NCBI RefSeq assembly: GCF_008831285.2
Contig: NC_045139.1
Coordinates: 1,346,204 to 1,410,203, forward strand
DNA from: Nymphaea colorata
Lineage: Eukaryota; Streptophyta; Magnoliopsida; Nymphaeales; Nymphaeaceae
Direction of reading: 5' to 3'
Length of the DNA stretch: 64,000 bases
The notes beneath the pieces were generated by a model. It was not told where the DNA came from. It worked only from the letters and a program-made list of their open reading frames with translations, and made no database searches. Both the position numbers and the translations under genes were made by a program. Position 1 is the first letter of the stretch; each line of letters starts with the position of its first letter. Below are positions 11,570 through 21,112 of this stretch, in pieces.

Positions 11570-12890
11570 CAAGGAGGGTGACGATTTTTCATTCACGGGC
11601 TTTACTTTATTTTTTGTTCCATTCTACTATGTATACGTTTCTTTCTTTGGCAATAAGTGAAATGAATATTTATGATTCACATAAAGCCGTTACTCGATTG
11701 TTGGAAATTCAATCAAATAAATAGATAGTGCTTAAAAATTAAAAATATAATGTTCAAATGTATCCGCTCCCTATTTCTGCATATTAAATAAGAAAAAGGA
11801 AAAACAATTAACCATCAGATTTAATATCATGTCAAATTTCTTGCACATGGACAATTTTGCGCTTGAAAAATAGATTTCTTATACCTTTGGCATGCAGTCT
11901 GTTCTATATATTTAAAAATTTAGTTGGATATTTACTTCGACCTTAAAAATTTCTCTACAATGTTAGACTTCACCAATTGATTATCACATTATCAAACTGA
12001 GGGCCGCAAGAATCAACTCCTAAAACAATTCACAAATATGTTATTTTCCAACCCAAAATCAATTTGAAACTTTTTAAGGTTCTGAAAGTTATTTTTTAAA
12101 CAGACTACCATGCGTTTACAATAAGCTGATGAAAACAAATTAAGTTCACTCTTCGAAGCTTTTTATCATGTAACTCATACACGGAAAAATATATGAAGTA
12201 TACATATAGTACGCAATATTACACATGACTTCTGAAATGTAAATGTAGATTCACTAGCTACTCTGGACTTGGGGTTGGGGTAGGGAAGGGGTTTCAGCCT
12301 CTTTGGGTATCCCCTTTGTTCATTCATGGGATCATTTGGTTCGCGCCTTCCCCTGTTAGCCCTTAACAAGTGACCTCCCGCGTGTTTGGGTGCAAGAAAT
12401 CATAAGGCCTCAAATCATCTCCCTCTCGACATAGTCATGTTCGGATTTTATATGCCTTTTAAAGACTCAGAGGAGGATGATTAGTTGATGGCCTATCATG
12501 ATAATTACCAGGATCTTTTTTTTTTTTTTTTTTTGGCAACCTTTTTAAAGACTCTGAAGAGAATGAGTTGTTGTTGGCGGCAAATCAAGATAATTATCAG
12601 GTCCTTTTTTTGCTCAAAAGTTCTTAATCGCCAAGGTTGGGGAGCTGCCGGCGACGTGTACTGGATGGGAATTTTAGTTTTTGTCATGAAAAGGTAAATT
12701 TTTTTATCATCTTTCTATTGTTGTGCTTACACAGGTTTTCTTTCTTTCTCTCTTTTTCATATGCAGATGCTTAGGTTTCGCCTCTATAATATTGTACATA
12801 CTCTCTCTCCCCCTCTCCCATTCTCTCCCTCCCTCTCTCTTAATTAATTAATTACATTAACCGGATGAAGTGTAGTAGGGTACTGATCGC
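11570..12890. other. Spacer after copy 2
   Basis: This AT-rich spacer begins with the 3' flank shared with copy 3 (CTTTGGCAATAAGTGAAATG near 11650). A poly-T run lies at 12516-12534. The stretch 12585-12710 (TTCTTAATCGCCAAGGTT, GTGTACTGGATGGG, TTTGTCATGAAAAGGTAAA) recurs at about 17240-17335, and in part in inverted form at 44640-44770. At 12240-12400 a GGGGTTGGGG-type stretch ends in TGTTTGGGTGCAAGAAAT, a MITE-like end without a clear partner. No gene was seen. Confidence 0.5.
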
Positions 12891-13100
12891 TTTCATATGT
12901 AGACAGGTTTCTGCTCCAAAGGTAGAAAACCATTTAGAATGAACATGAATGATCATGAAAGGTAGAAAACCAGTTAGAATGAACATGAAAGATCATGAAC
13001 ATGCGTGCACGTGTTGTACAGATGCATGTGGTGCTTGAATAGGTTGGCCAACTTGAAACGATTGCACGAGGTGACCCATGCTATCTGCACATGCTATCTT
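12760..13100 (-). promoter_or_regulatory. Orphan P1 promoter (no gene behind it)
   Basis: The sequence from CATATGCAGATGCTTAGGTT (about 12760) through TTAACCGGATGAAGTG to AATAGGTTGGCCAACTTG and TATCTGCACATG (13033-13090) is collinear with the promoter of copy 10 (45840-46140). To its left, where a minus-strand DUF538 gene should begin, no DUF538 coding sequence is found. It looks like the relic of a lost copy. Confidence 0.55.
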
Positions 13101-13327
13101 TTGACGCCATGCATGCATGCTAGTTATACATAACTCTATCCTTCCTCTCTCTTTCTTTCTCTCTCTCTACATAAACCAAGTTGGCAGGAGGCATGCAGAT
13201 CGACATTAATTTCATTAGTGATAAGGAGAAATGTACCAGTTGCTTTTCCATCCTTCTCTGGAAAAAGGAACGCCACCATAAGAACTAACGTTGATGTATT
13301 TAATGTATATGATATACTTTCGCTTCT

Positions 13328-13390
13328 AGCTTAAATAGGCTGGCAATTTGAAGCACTGCATTGCTGAGATGGATTAGTCAATTCTTTCAC
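13328..13390 (-). promoter_or_regulatory. Second orphan P1-like module
   Basis: TTAAATAGGCTGGCAATTTG..GGATTAGTCAATTCTTTC is the duplicate of the module belonging to copy 1 (8957-9033), carried here by the 4.7-kb duplication. The corresponding gene is missing. Confidence 0.5.
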
Positions 13391-15170
13391 ACTTAGCTCA
13401 CAGATTTTAAGATGATGGAGCATCCATTGTTAGGTAACTCTCTCTGATCTCTCTCTGTTTCTCTCAAAGAAAAATAATGAGGTTGGCCTTGTCGGATGAC
13501 TACTCACTAGCTAATTAATTTGAGACCTGAGATAAAGTGCATCAGCAGCAGCTTTCAGGACGTTGGCACTCAGTTACCTGATGAAGCATAGATAAATCAG
13601 TTCTGTTATGACAAACATTTTCTTCCATGTTATGATCCTCTATAGAAGCGTCATATTTCTTCTGTTGTAAGTTTTAAATTGGTGGTGTGATGAAGGAATT
13701 CAATGTTCCCCTGCCTCTCTTAGAACCTGCTCTCGTCTGTTTCTTGCAGAAACAGGATGGCTCTTGCCTCGCTTTACTTGGTCCATTCATAGGTAGGATG
13801 AGCTTAACTAGACCAGCTTGTGGAAGAACAAGCGAAGCTGCACCAAAGCTTAGTTTGTTCCACTCATTTACCAATCATGTCTGAGGTTCTCTCAAGAGGA
13901 TATTGATGACAATCAATCCATGCTGAACCCTGGGCTACTACACATGCTCCGCCAGCTGCATAATATTAAGGTCTCATACATCGGAATAGTGATTTTTTGT
14001 TCATCACCTCAACTGCTTTGAATCGATGGTGAAGTGAAGAGATTCCCCTAAACAATCATACCATCAATGCCAAGCAAATATTGTTAACTTTTATTATCAT
14101 CTTACCAGGCTCATATATGCTGGACGTGTCCTTGTCAAATCTTCCAACCGCATCACGTTTTAGTACAGCAATCATGAAGTGTTTATTAAGGGTTGAAAAA
14201 CACCGAGATATTAAGGCAAAAATCTTCAGCTTAGATCAGAAATCCATTGAAAACTAAACTACAAAGGATCTTATACAAGGTATTGGATATGGTTGTTGTC
14301 TGCATTGAAAGCGAGACCTTATCTTTCTTTCATTTTCAAGTGGCGGGATGACCACATGAATGCTGGGAGCTGAATCAAGGATATTATATTTGCGGGATCT
14401 CTGTTGTACGATGATCAGAAAAAGTGAGGATCAAGAACATCACTTTGACCAGTTGAAGCATTTATGCGCCAGCAGCTCATGGATATTTGTCATGTTAGAA
14501 GTAAATTAAAGGCCAATTTTCTTTCCTCCTAAGTTTCCATGTTAAGACAGTGGTGAATTTTAGATGTAGACTTGGTTACTTGAGATTTTTAGCTGTAATA
14601 AAATGTTTACTGCTATATCTTCTCTAACAATAGGGAAACTAGTACTAACATGCATGCTTAGCGGTTATAGCAACATAAGTTAGTACACTGCACTCATTGA
14701 CATTGTAAAACTCTGAGACAAAGGCCCCTTAAATTCCAAAATCTAAGCACAAGTGCAGATCTGATTTGCTTTTCTATGTCAAGAGTTAAATCGACTCAAC
14801 TTCCTTTCTAACAAACTGAAAGTTCCTCACACACATATGGACAAAATTTCTTTGATTCAGAACCGCAACATGACATACAATTTATTTGTCCATCTGAAAT
14901 TTGAAAAGGTATTGTTGTTACTGATCAAGTTTGTTCAATTCACAGTTTCCCACAGAACCTGGTTAGTCATCCAAATTGAAACCAAGTTACACCAGGTGAA
15001 AATAATTGGTTGTCAGTAGCCATCCTAATAAACAACACCTAGTCTCTAGTATTTCAAACATCTAGTTAGAAGACCAAGACTGTACAAATTGGGTAGACTG
15101 AAAACCTAATTTGATGATGTGGCCATGTGTTACTTAACATGGCTGCCCAGTACATGTGACAAGAATAATA

Positions 15171-15240
15171 TTTGACTAGCCCGCATGCGACCCTAATTAT
15201 GTATATCCAACCCTACAACTTGGCCGGCCTATTAAAGTGG
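15171..15240 (+). promoter_or_regulatory. P1 upstream module of copy 3
   Basis: TTTGACTAGCCC, TATATCCAACCCTACAACTT and GGCCGGCCTATTAAAGTGG; the duplicate of the module at 10401-10470. Confidence 0.6.
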
Positions 15241-15404
15241 GCGAGCTTAACATGCTTATAAAGTTATATGGAGACATTCATCTTTTGGGGTCCTTTTCAA
15301 CAACCTTTTTGTTGGACGATGCACCATGAAAGTGATGGATACATCTAACTTGGTTGCTTACAAGGATCTACCCAGTACAACTTTGTCTTTTAAGAGAGAG
15401 GGAG

Positions 15405-15460
15405 AGAGAGAGAGGCATATGGTTTCTCAAGTGATGGAATCAACCAAGACCGATATTCAT
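15405..15460 (+). repeat. GA tract with DUF538 start-like decoy
   Basis: After a short GA run, ATGGTTTCTCAAGTGATGGA begins at 15419 and is followed by ATCAACCAAG..TCATATCCATG. This is the same decoy as at 10.5-10.73 kb. The DUF538 frame is not continued. Confidence 0.75.
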
Positions 15461-15731
15461 ATCCATGTTCCTAGCTACAAGCTATGAAAGCGATATTCAT
15501 CTGACTCGGTAGGTAGCCGGCGAAAAATACTACCTTTAATTAGTGTGGCCAGAGAAAGAGAGAGAGAGAAAATTGACTAAGCCGTGTGAGTCCTGCAACT
15601 TAGCAATGGCAGCACACTTCTACGGACTGCCATGAAAACAATTGAATTGACAGGCTTCACTTGACTGTATCCAAGGAACTGCCTCATGCCAACTTGGCTG
15701 TTGCAGAGGGGAGATATACTAAGCATAAGCC

Positions 15732-15739
15732 TATAAATA
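15732..15739 (+). promoter_or_regulatory. TATA box of DUF538 copy 3
   Basis: TATAAATA, about 110 bp before the ATG at 15844. Confidence 0.8.
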
Positions 15740-15843
15740 TGCCGGTGACCAAATCTTCTTTGCTCATCACTGCCTTCTCTCATTACATACATACACATAA
15801 AGAGAAAGGGAGAGAGAGAGACCGAAGGAATCAACGAGAGAAA

Positions 15844-16266
15844 ATGGTTTCTCAAGTGATGGATTCAATGAGAGAAAAGGCTGAAATTTATGTAGGAGAA
15901 GCAGAGTGCCAAAAGAGAGCCATCCAGCTCCTTGATGAGTTCGATATCCCCAGAGGGCTCCTCCCTCTCGACAACATAGTGGAGATCGGGTTAGTCCAAT
16001 CTGAGGGCTTCATTTGGCTCCGGCAGAAGAAGAAGAAGGACCATTACTTTGATCAAATTGGTCGGAGTGTTTCATTTGCTGCAGAAGTCACGGCATTCAT
16101 TGAGCCTCGTCGGATGAGGAAGGTGACTGGAGTGAAGGCAAAGGAGCTCCTTCTCTGGATTGGGGTCTCCGAGATGTTGGTGGATAACTCAAATTCTGGG
16201 AACATCCAATTTAAAACACATACTGGGATTTCCCGATCATTTCCTGTTTCAGCATTTGTAATCTAA
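15844..16266 (+). CDS. DUF538 protein, copy 3 (group A)
   Basis: This encodes 140 residues in a single exon and is the tandem twin of copy 2. Distinctive residues are EAECQKRAIQLLDEFDIPRG and HYFDQIGRS, where other group A copies have EFN and HYFEQ. The C terminus SFPVSAFVI is shared only with copy 2. An in-frame ATG lies just 3' of the TATA box (about 15741), probably upstream of the transcription start, so I choose the conserved MVSQ start. The leader from TATA to ATG is almost identical to that of copy 2. Confidence 0.93.
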   Translation: MVSQVMDSMREKAEIYVGEAECQKRAIQLLDEFDIPRGLLPLDNIVEIGLVQSEGFIWLRQKKKKDHYFDQIGRSVSFAAEVTAFIEPRRMRKVTGVKAKELLLWIGVSEMLVDNSNSGNIQFKTHTGISRSFPVSAFVI

Positions 16267-17430
16267 CAAGGAGGGTGACAAGAAGTGAAATGAAATCATG
16301 AAGGCTTTAATTTGTGACGATTTTTCAATCACGGGTTTTGCTTTCTTTATTTTTTATTCTAATCTACTATGTATACGTTTCTTTCTTTGGCAATAAGTGA
16401 AATGAATATTTATGATTCACATAAAGCTGTTACTCGATTGGTGAAATTTTCTCATTCATGATGTGAATATTTTAAAAACTTCAACCAAGTATATAAGTGG
16501 CGATTAGAAATATAAAATACAATATTCAAATGTATTCTGTAGTCTATCTTCTCACACGGAAGTTTTGAAACTGAATCCAGATCCAATGATGTCCTTGTCT
16601 GATCTCTTTCTCCGTATTAAATCACAACAAAGGAAAAGCAATTGCCATCAGATTTAATGTCATGATAAATTTCTCTACAATGCTGCAACTTTACCAATTG
16701 TTTATCACATTTTCAAACGAAGGGCCGCAAGCATCAAGTCCAAAAATAATTCACAAATGTGATCATTTAGACTCCCAAAATCAATTTGAAACTTTTTAAC
16801 ATTCTGAAAGTTCTTTGTAAAACCAGTTTACTTGGATGTCAAAACTGTACGTAGAACTAAAAAGAAAAAATCAACGCGGAACTAAAATTTCTAAACTGAC
16901 TACAATAAGCTGATGGAAACATATAGAACGTTATTACATAGGACTTCTGAAGGGTGGATTCAGTAACGATTGAACATATTTCTTCATTCTTGGGCACATC
17001 AGGATGTGCATCATTTTGGTTGCTCGAAATGATGATGCTAAATTAGGGCCTGATCAAATCATCTGCCTTTTAAAGACTCAGAAGAGGATGAGGAGTAGTT
17101 GATGGCCGATCATGCACATTATCGTGGTCTTTTTTTGTTAAAAATTCTTAATCACCAACGTTCGAAGTTGCTGGCAATTCATTTTAAAGACTAGAAGTAG
17201 ATGAAGAGTCGTTGATGGCAAATCATGATACTTATCAGAATCCTTTTAAGTTCTTAATCACCAAAGTTCGGGAGTTGTTGCAACGTGTACTGGATGGGCA
17301 TTTTAGTCTTTGTCATGAAAAGGTAAAATTTTTATATTTTTGTCCTTATACAAGCTTTCTCTCTTCATCACTTTGTTCACTTGCAGATGTTTAGGTTTTG
17401 CCTCTACAATATTGTACAATTTAATCGGAT
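16267..17430. other. Spacer after copy 3
   Basis: This holds the 3' flank in common with copy 2 (CAATAAGTGAAATGAATATT) and an AT-rich stretch. It also carries two short units with AAAGACTCAGAAGAGGATGAG and TTCTTAATCACCAA, duplicated at about 17065-17160 and 17190-17335. No gene was seen. Confidence 0.5.
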
Positions 17431-17548
17431 GAAGTGTACCGATTGCATTCCTTTATGGTCAGGTTTCTGCACCAAAAAAAGGAAAACCATTAAGAATGAA
17501 CGTGAAAGATCATGAAATGCATGCATGTCATGTGCAGATATATGTGGT

Positions 17549-17625
17549 ACTTGAATAGGTTGGCCAACTTGAAACGATTGCAGGAGATGACCCATGCTAT
17601 CTGCACATGGCCTAGTCAATTCTTC
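17549..17625 (-). promoter_or_regulatory. Orphan P1 module
   Basis: TTGAATAGGTTGGCCAACTT then TGACCCATGCTATCTGCACA and TGGCCTAGTCAATTC. It is oriented for a minus-strand gene, but no DUF538 gene follows to the left. Confidence 0.55.
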
Positions 17626-18242
17626 CTACAGCACTTAGTTCTCAAATTCTTCTTTTGTTTCACGCCCATGCATGCATGCTAATTATACATAACTCTGTTT
17701 CCTCTCTCTCTCTCTCTCCTTCTCTCTCTCTCTATATATATATACGTACATACATACATGTAACACAAATGAATTGATATACAAGACGAGAATTTGGCTA
17801 TGTCCAAATGTTCGAAAAACGATGATGAGTTAATAGAAGACGATAGAACCACCTGAAAATATCATGTCCTGCTTCATACAATCATCTTTGAAGTTTGAAC
17901 ATCTAAAAGTTTCTAAGATGCGCCATCATGCACAAGAATGACATTTGTTTTGGGTTGTTCAATCCCTTGCGACGTTCTCTTTCAATTGAGCTTGACATTA
18001 ATTCCATGCATGGGTGCATCATCTATGGTGGAATTGACAAGGGCAAGTGCAACATGTGCCAATCAGTTGGATGCAATTAATATTTCAACTGGACGTGGTT
18101 ATCTTGATCACGTATCTGGTCATGGATAATCAACATCCACCCAACTACCTGGGAATCACAAACTTGGGAAGCTCCACTGCCTTACTTTATTTGGCTAACT
18201 AAATTGATCTGCTGCAGCTTGATCACAACTTCAGACTTTGTT

Positions 18243-18245
<3 letters not shown>

Positions 18246-18278
<33 letters not shown>
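18246..18278 (+). repeat. (GA)n microsatellite
   Basis: A GA run after CTTTGTTGGGT. The same position holds GA runs in the two sister blocks (25203-25226 and 34927-34964), with different lengths. Confidence 0.9.
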
Positions 18279-18279
<1 letters not shown>

Positions 18280-18618
18280 GTTATTGTCATGCATGGACCA
18301 GTACTTTACTTATAAGCGCAATTGCTTTAAGCCAATTGAAGTTAGCCTGGACCGCTCAGTAAATGCAATTACTTGTTCAATACAGGCAAAGAATTGACTA
18401 AGCCATGTGGGTAGCTAACATGGGTAGCATCTATTGCGATAGTTTAAGTTGGTAGACAATTCATGCATTCAGGACTCTCAAGCATAGTCTTTACTGAACA
18501 ATATTGTGGCCTTAATATCTTCATCAACTAATTTGGCAATCTCAAAAGTCTTTACTGAACAATATTGTGGCCTTAATATCTTCATCAACTAATTTGGCAA
18601 TCTCAAATGATTAGAGAC

Positions 18619-19150
18619 TAAGCCTGGGCATCGGGCCCGGGTCCAGGCTGGGAAAAACCTGGCCCAGGCAGGGCCCGATAGGCTGGCCCGGCGGCGGCCT
18701 GGCCCGGCCCGACTCCCGACTCCCGCCCTCCGTCCCCCGCTCCCCCTCCTTCTGTCCTCCTCGTCTCCGCTCCCGCTCTCCCTCTCCGTTCCCCCTCTCC
18801 CTCCTCGTCTCCGCTCCCGCTCTCCCTCTTCGTTCCCCCTCTCCCTCTCCCTCTCCCGCTCTCCCTCTCCCTTCCCATCTCCCTCTCCCTCTCCGCTCCC
18901 TCCCCCCTCTCTCTCCCTCTCCCTTCCCGTCTCCCTCTCCGCTCCCCCTCCTCCTCTGTCGCCGTTGCTGCAGTCGGCGGAGACCCAACGCCATAGCCGG
19001 AGGGCGACGGGAGGGCGGGGAGAAAGGGGGTCGGGAGGGGGAAAGGGCGTCGGGAGGGCAGGGTGAAGCTATTGGGCCGGGCCCGAGCCTGGCTGAGCGG
19101 CCCGACGGGCCGGATCGGGCCGGCCCAGCCTGGCCCGATACCCACCCTTG
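18619..19150. mobile_element. GC-rich non-autonomous hAT-type element, 532 bp
   Basis: The ends form imperfect 19-bp inverted repeats: left TAAGCCTGGGCATCGGGCC, right (reverse complement) CAAGGGTGGGTATCGGGCC, with 15 of 19 matching. The flanks are 8-bp direct repeats, TTAGAGAC (18611-18618) and TCAGAGAC (19151-19158). The sister blocks at about 25495 and 35245 show the empty site, with a single TATCAGAGACC. An 8-bp duplication and YAAG termini fit hAT elements. The interior is CT-rich low-complexity DNA with no transposase, so the open frames on the minus strand are not genes. Confidence 0.75.
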
Positions 19151-19345
19151 TCAGAGACCCATATCTATACACCTTCGGCCCGACGGGCCGGCCTAGCCTG
19201 GCCCGATACCCACCCTTGTTACCCACCCTTGTCAGAGACCCATATCTATACACCTTCGGCCCGACGGGCCGGATCGGGCCGGCCCAGCCTGGCCCGATAC
19301 CCACCCTTGTTACCCACCCTTGTCAGAGACCCATATCTATACACC
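19151..19345. repeat. Tandem triplication of the element's right end plus host flank
   Basis: The host flank TCAGAGACCCATATCTATAC begins at 19151, 19232 and 19323 (spacings 81 and 91 bp). Between the copies lies GC-rich sequence (GGCCCGACGGGCCGG) ending in CCCGATACCCACCCTTG. The duplicated unit thus joins transposon end and target DNA, which happened after insertion. Confidence 0.8.
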
Positions 19346-19752
19346 TTGAAAATGATCGGTACATTTCACTTTACTAAGAAAGGGTTCTGGGCCTCAATGT
19401 TAACCAAATAACAATTTAGAAGAATAAACATTAATTATGAATGCAAAGAGCCGACTATATATTAGGCTGATAACATGATAACCTCTATCCTTCTGATTTC
19501 CAAGGAATTAATACATTTCGTGAAAGTGGCATTGCATGTGTTTTCAGAAAAACTGTGAAGGTGTCATGTACTGTATGACCAAAAAGCCTATGTCAATTGT
19601 TGAAATTCATAAAGAACTTAATATCATTTTTAGAAAGCTAAGCCATAAAAACCTAATATATTTAGTACACAGGCACTCCTGATCACCCAGCCTAATCTAA
19701 TAACTAGTAATAATCTTTCGTGCAGGTCTTTTGTCTCTTAATTTCCTATGCT

Positions 19753-19778
19753 CCCCCCCCCCCCCCCCCCCCCCCCCC
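19753..19778. repeat. Poly-C tract (26 C)
   Basis: An uninterrupted run of C in the upstream region of copy 4. The sister blocks have no such run at the corresponding place. Confidence 0.9.
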
Positions 19779-19836
19779 ACAACACAAAAAATAAAAATGG
19801 CTTGATTTTTGTGTTTGTTACGGTTGTTGTTGTATT

Positions 19837-20103
19837 ATATGGCTGCCATGTTTCCAGCGCGACTGTAAGAGTTTGTGCATTAATTCTTACAATTTGAATC
19901 AGTCACGGCCAACCAACACGATGCTGAAAGTTTGTTCTCAAGGCTACTACCTTCTTTTTACGTGGGCTTCAAAAGTATAAGTGCAGTGCATGACCTTTAA
20001 CTCGTGTGCTCTTACAACTTGCTACCCTGCACCCGTGCAGCTCACTAGGTAATCAAAATTAATGGGTAGATATTCGAACATGGCAACTTGACTGGCGGCC
20101 GCC
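19837..20103 (+). promoter_or_regulatory. P2 upstream block of copy 4
   Basis: The block runs from ATGGCTGCCATG through CAGCGCGACTG, TTTGTGCATTAATTC, CACGGCCAACCAACACGATG and CTGAAAGTTTGTTC to GAACATGGCAACTTGAC. It is shared with copies 5, 7 (twice) and 13. It ends about 240 bp before the ATG. Confidence 0.6.
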
Positions 20104-20229
20104 GGAAGAGAGGGAGAGTAGCTTTGTCGAGTCCCATAGTTAGATGACAATGAAAGCGACTGATACATATTCAACGTGACCAAGGGAAGAGAGTATGAGA
20201 GATTAGGATAGAAGGCAAACCATGGTTGC

Positions 20230-20237
20230 TATAAATA
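20230..20237 (+). promoter_or_regulatory. TATA box of DUF538 copy 4
   Basis: TATAAATA in GTTGCTATAAATATGC, the P2-class core promoter, about 110 bp before the ATG. Confidence 0.8.
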
Positions 20238-20339
20238 TGCTTAGAAGCTCCCGATTTCTTCACCAAATCAAAGAATTAGTTCACTTATCTGGAGAGAGTG
20301 AGAGAGAGAGAGAGAGAGAGGAACAGGGAGACAGAGAAA

Positions 20340-20762
20340 ATGGTTTCTCAAGTGATCGATTCGATGAGAGAAAAAGCTGAAATTTATGTAGGAGAAACAG
20401 AGTGCCAGAAGAGAGCTATCCAGCTGCTTGACGAATTCAATATCCCCAGAGGACTCCTCCCTCTCGACAACATAGTCGAGATCGGGTTAGTCCAATCTGA
20501 GGGCTTCATATGGCTTCGGCAGAAGAAGAAGAAGGACCATTACTTTGAGCAAATCGGGCGGAGTGTTTCATTTGCTGCAGAAGTCACGGCATTCATTGAG
20601 CCTCGTCGGATGAAGAAGGTGACCGGAGTGAAGGCAAAGGAGCTTCTTCTCTGGATTGGGGTCTCGGAGATGTTGGTGGATAACTCTAATTCCGGGAACA
20701 TCCAATTTAAAACACATACTGGGATTTCCCGATCATTTCCTGTTTCAGCTTTTGTAAACTAA
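20340..20762 (+). CDS. DUF538 protein, copy 4 (group A coding sequence in P2 flanks)
   Basis: This encodes 140 residues in a single exon. The protein belongs with group A (ETECQKRAIQLLDEFNIPRG, EIGLVQSEG, EQIGRSVSFAAEVTAF). Its promoter, its leader (TTCACCAAATCAAAGAATTA, TTATCTGGAGAGAG) and its 3' flank are of the class otherwise joined to group B genes. The last codons GCTTTTGTAAAC (AFVN) also match group B rather than the GCATTTGTAATC of copies 2 and 3. The junctions lie close to the ATG and just before the stop, as expected if a group A tract replaced a group B reading frame. All family landmarks are intact. The GA-rich leader directly precedes the ATG. Confidence 0.93.
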   Translation: MVSQVIDSMREKAEIYVGETECQKRAIQLLDEFNIPRGLLPLDNIVEIGLVQSEGFIWLRQKKKKDHYFEQIGRSVSFAAEVTAFIEPRRMKKVTGVKAKELLLWIGVSEMLVDNSNSGNIQFKTHTGISRSFPVSAFVN

Positions 20763-20839
20763 AAAATGAGAAAAAAAATTGAAGGAGTCGTGAAAATTAT
20801 GATAAACTTTTGTAATATTCATATTTTTTTCTTTTTGTC

Positions 20840-21072
20840 TAAATATGTGGCTTTACATCATAATGGAAAAGAAGCTTGATATTCTAGTTCATTGAGTTTG
20901 AGCTGATGATGGTAGCACCATTGCACCAAAGTCTAACAGAAGTACGCAATTCGCTGTTAATTCTTGAGAAATTCTCAAATTTATGTAACATTAATTCGAC
21001 ATAGTTTCAACCTTTCCTTCAATCAACTGTTTTTTTCCCTCTATCTTTTATCTTAGATGTAACTTTTTGCCT

Positions 21073-21112
<40 letters not shown>

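Larger units (their letters stand above)
8760..11700. repeat. Left unit of ~4.7-kb tandem duplication
   Basis: This unit is matched to the right unit (13150-16440) by collinear stretches: 8818 with 13189, 9342 with 13690, 10030 with 14830, 10401 with 15171, and the gene at 11147 with that at 15844. The offset grows from about 4.35 to 4.7 kb, mainly because the right unit has about 450 bp (14085-14535) that are absent here. The open stretches at 9326-9557 exist in both units on both strands and are not called as genes. Confidence 0.85.
13150..16440. repeat. Right unit of ~4.7-kb tandem duplication
   Basis: This is the partner of 8760-11700 and carries copy 3. It contains about 450 bp (14085-14535) not present in the left unit; the first 150 bp of that stretch (GTTAACTTTTATTATCATCTTA, TCTTCCAACCGCATCA) resemble 41865-41960. 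Confidence 0.85.
17430..20840. repeat. Three-copy block, unit 1 (carries copy 4)
   Basis: This unit is collinear with 23940-27620 and 33850-37900. The order is orphan P1 module, TCATCTATGGTG/TTGGATGCAATTAATATTTC stretch, GA tract, AGAGCCGACTATATATTAGG stretch, P2 block and DUF538 gene. This unit alone carries the hAT-type insertion at 18619-19150. Confidence 0.8.

Noticed and set aside
18611-19304. Minus-strand frames of 127 and 228 codons rich in R, G, E and P
   Set aside because: They arise from the GC-rich and CT-repeat interior of the hAT-type element and its tandem repeats; composition alone keeps them open.
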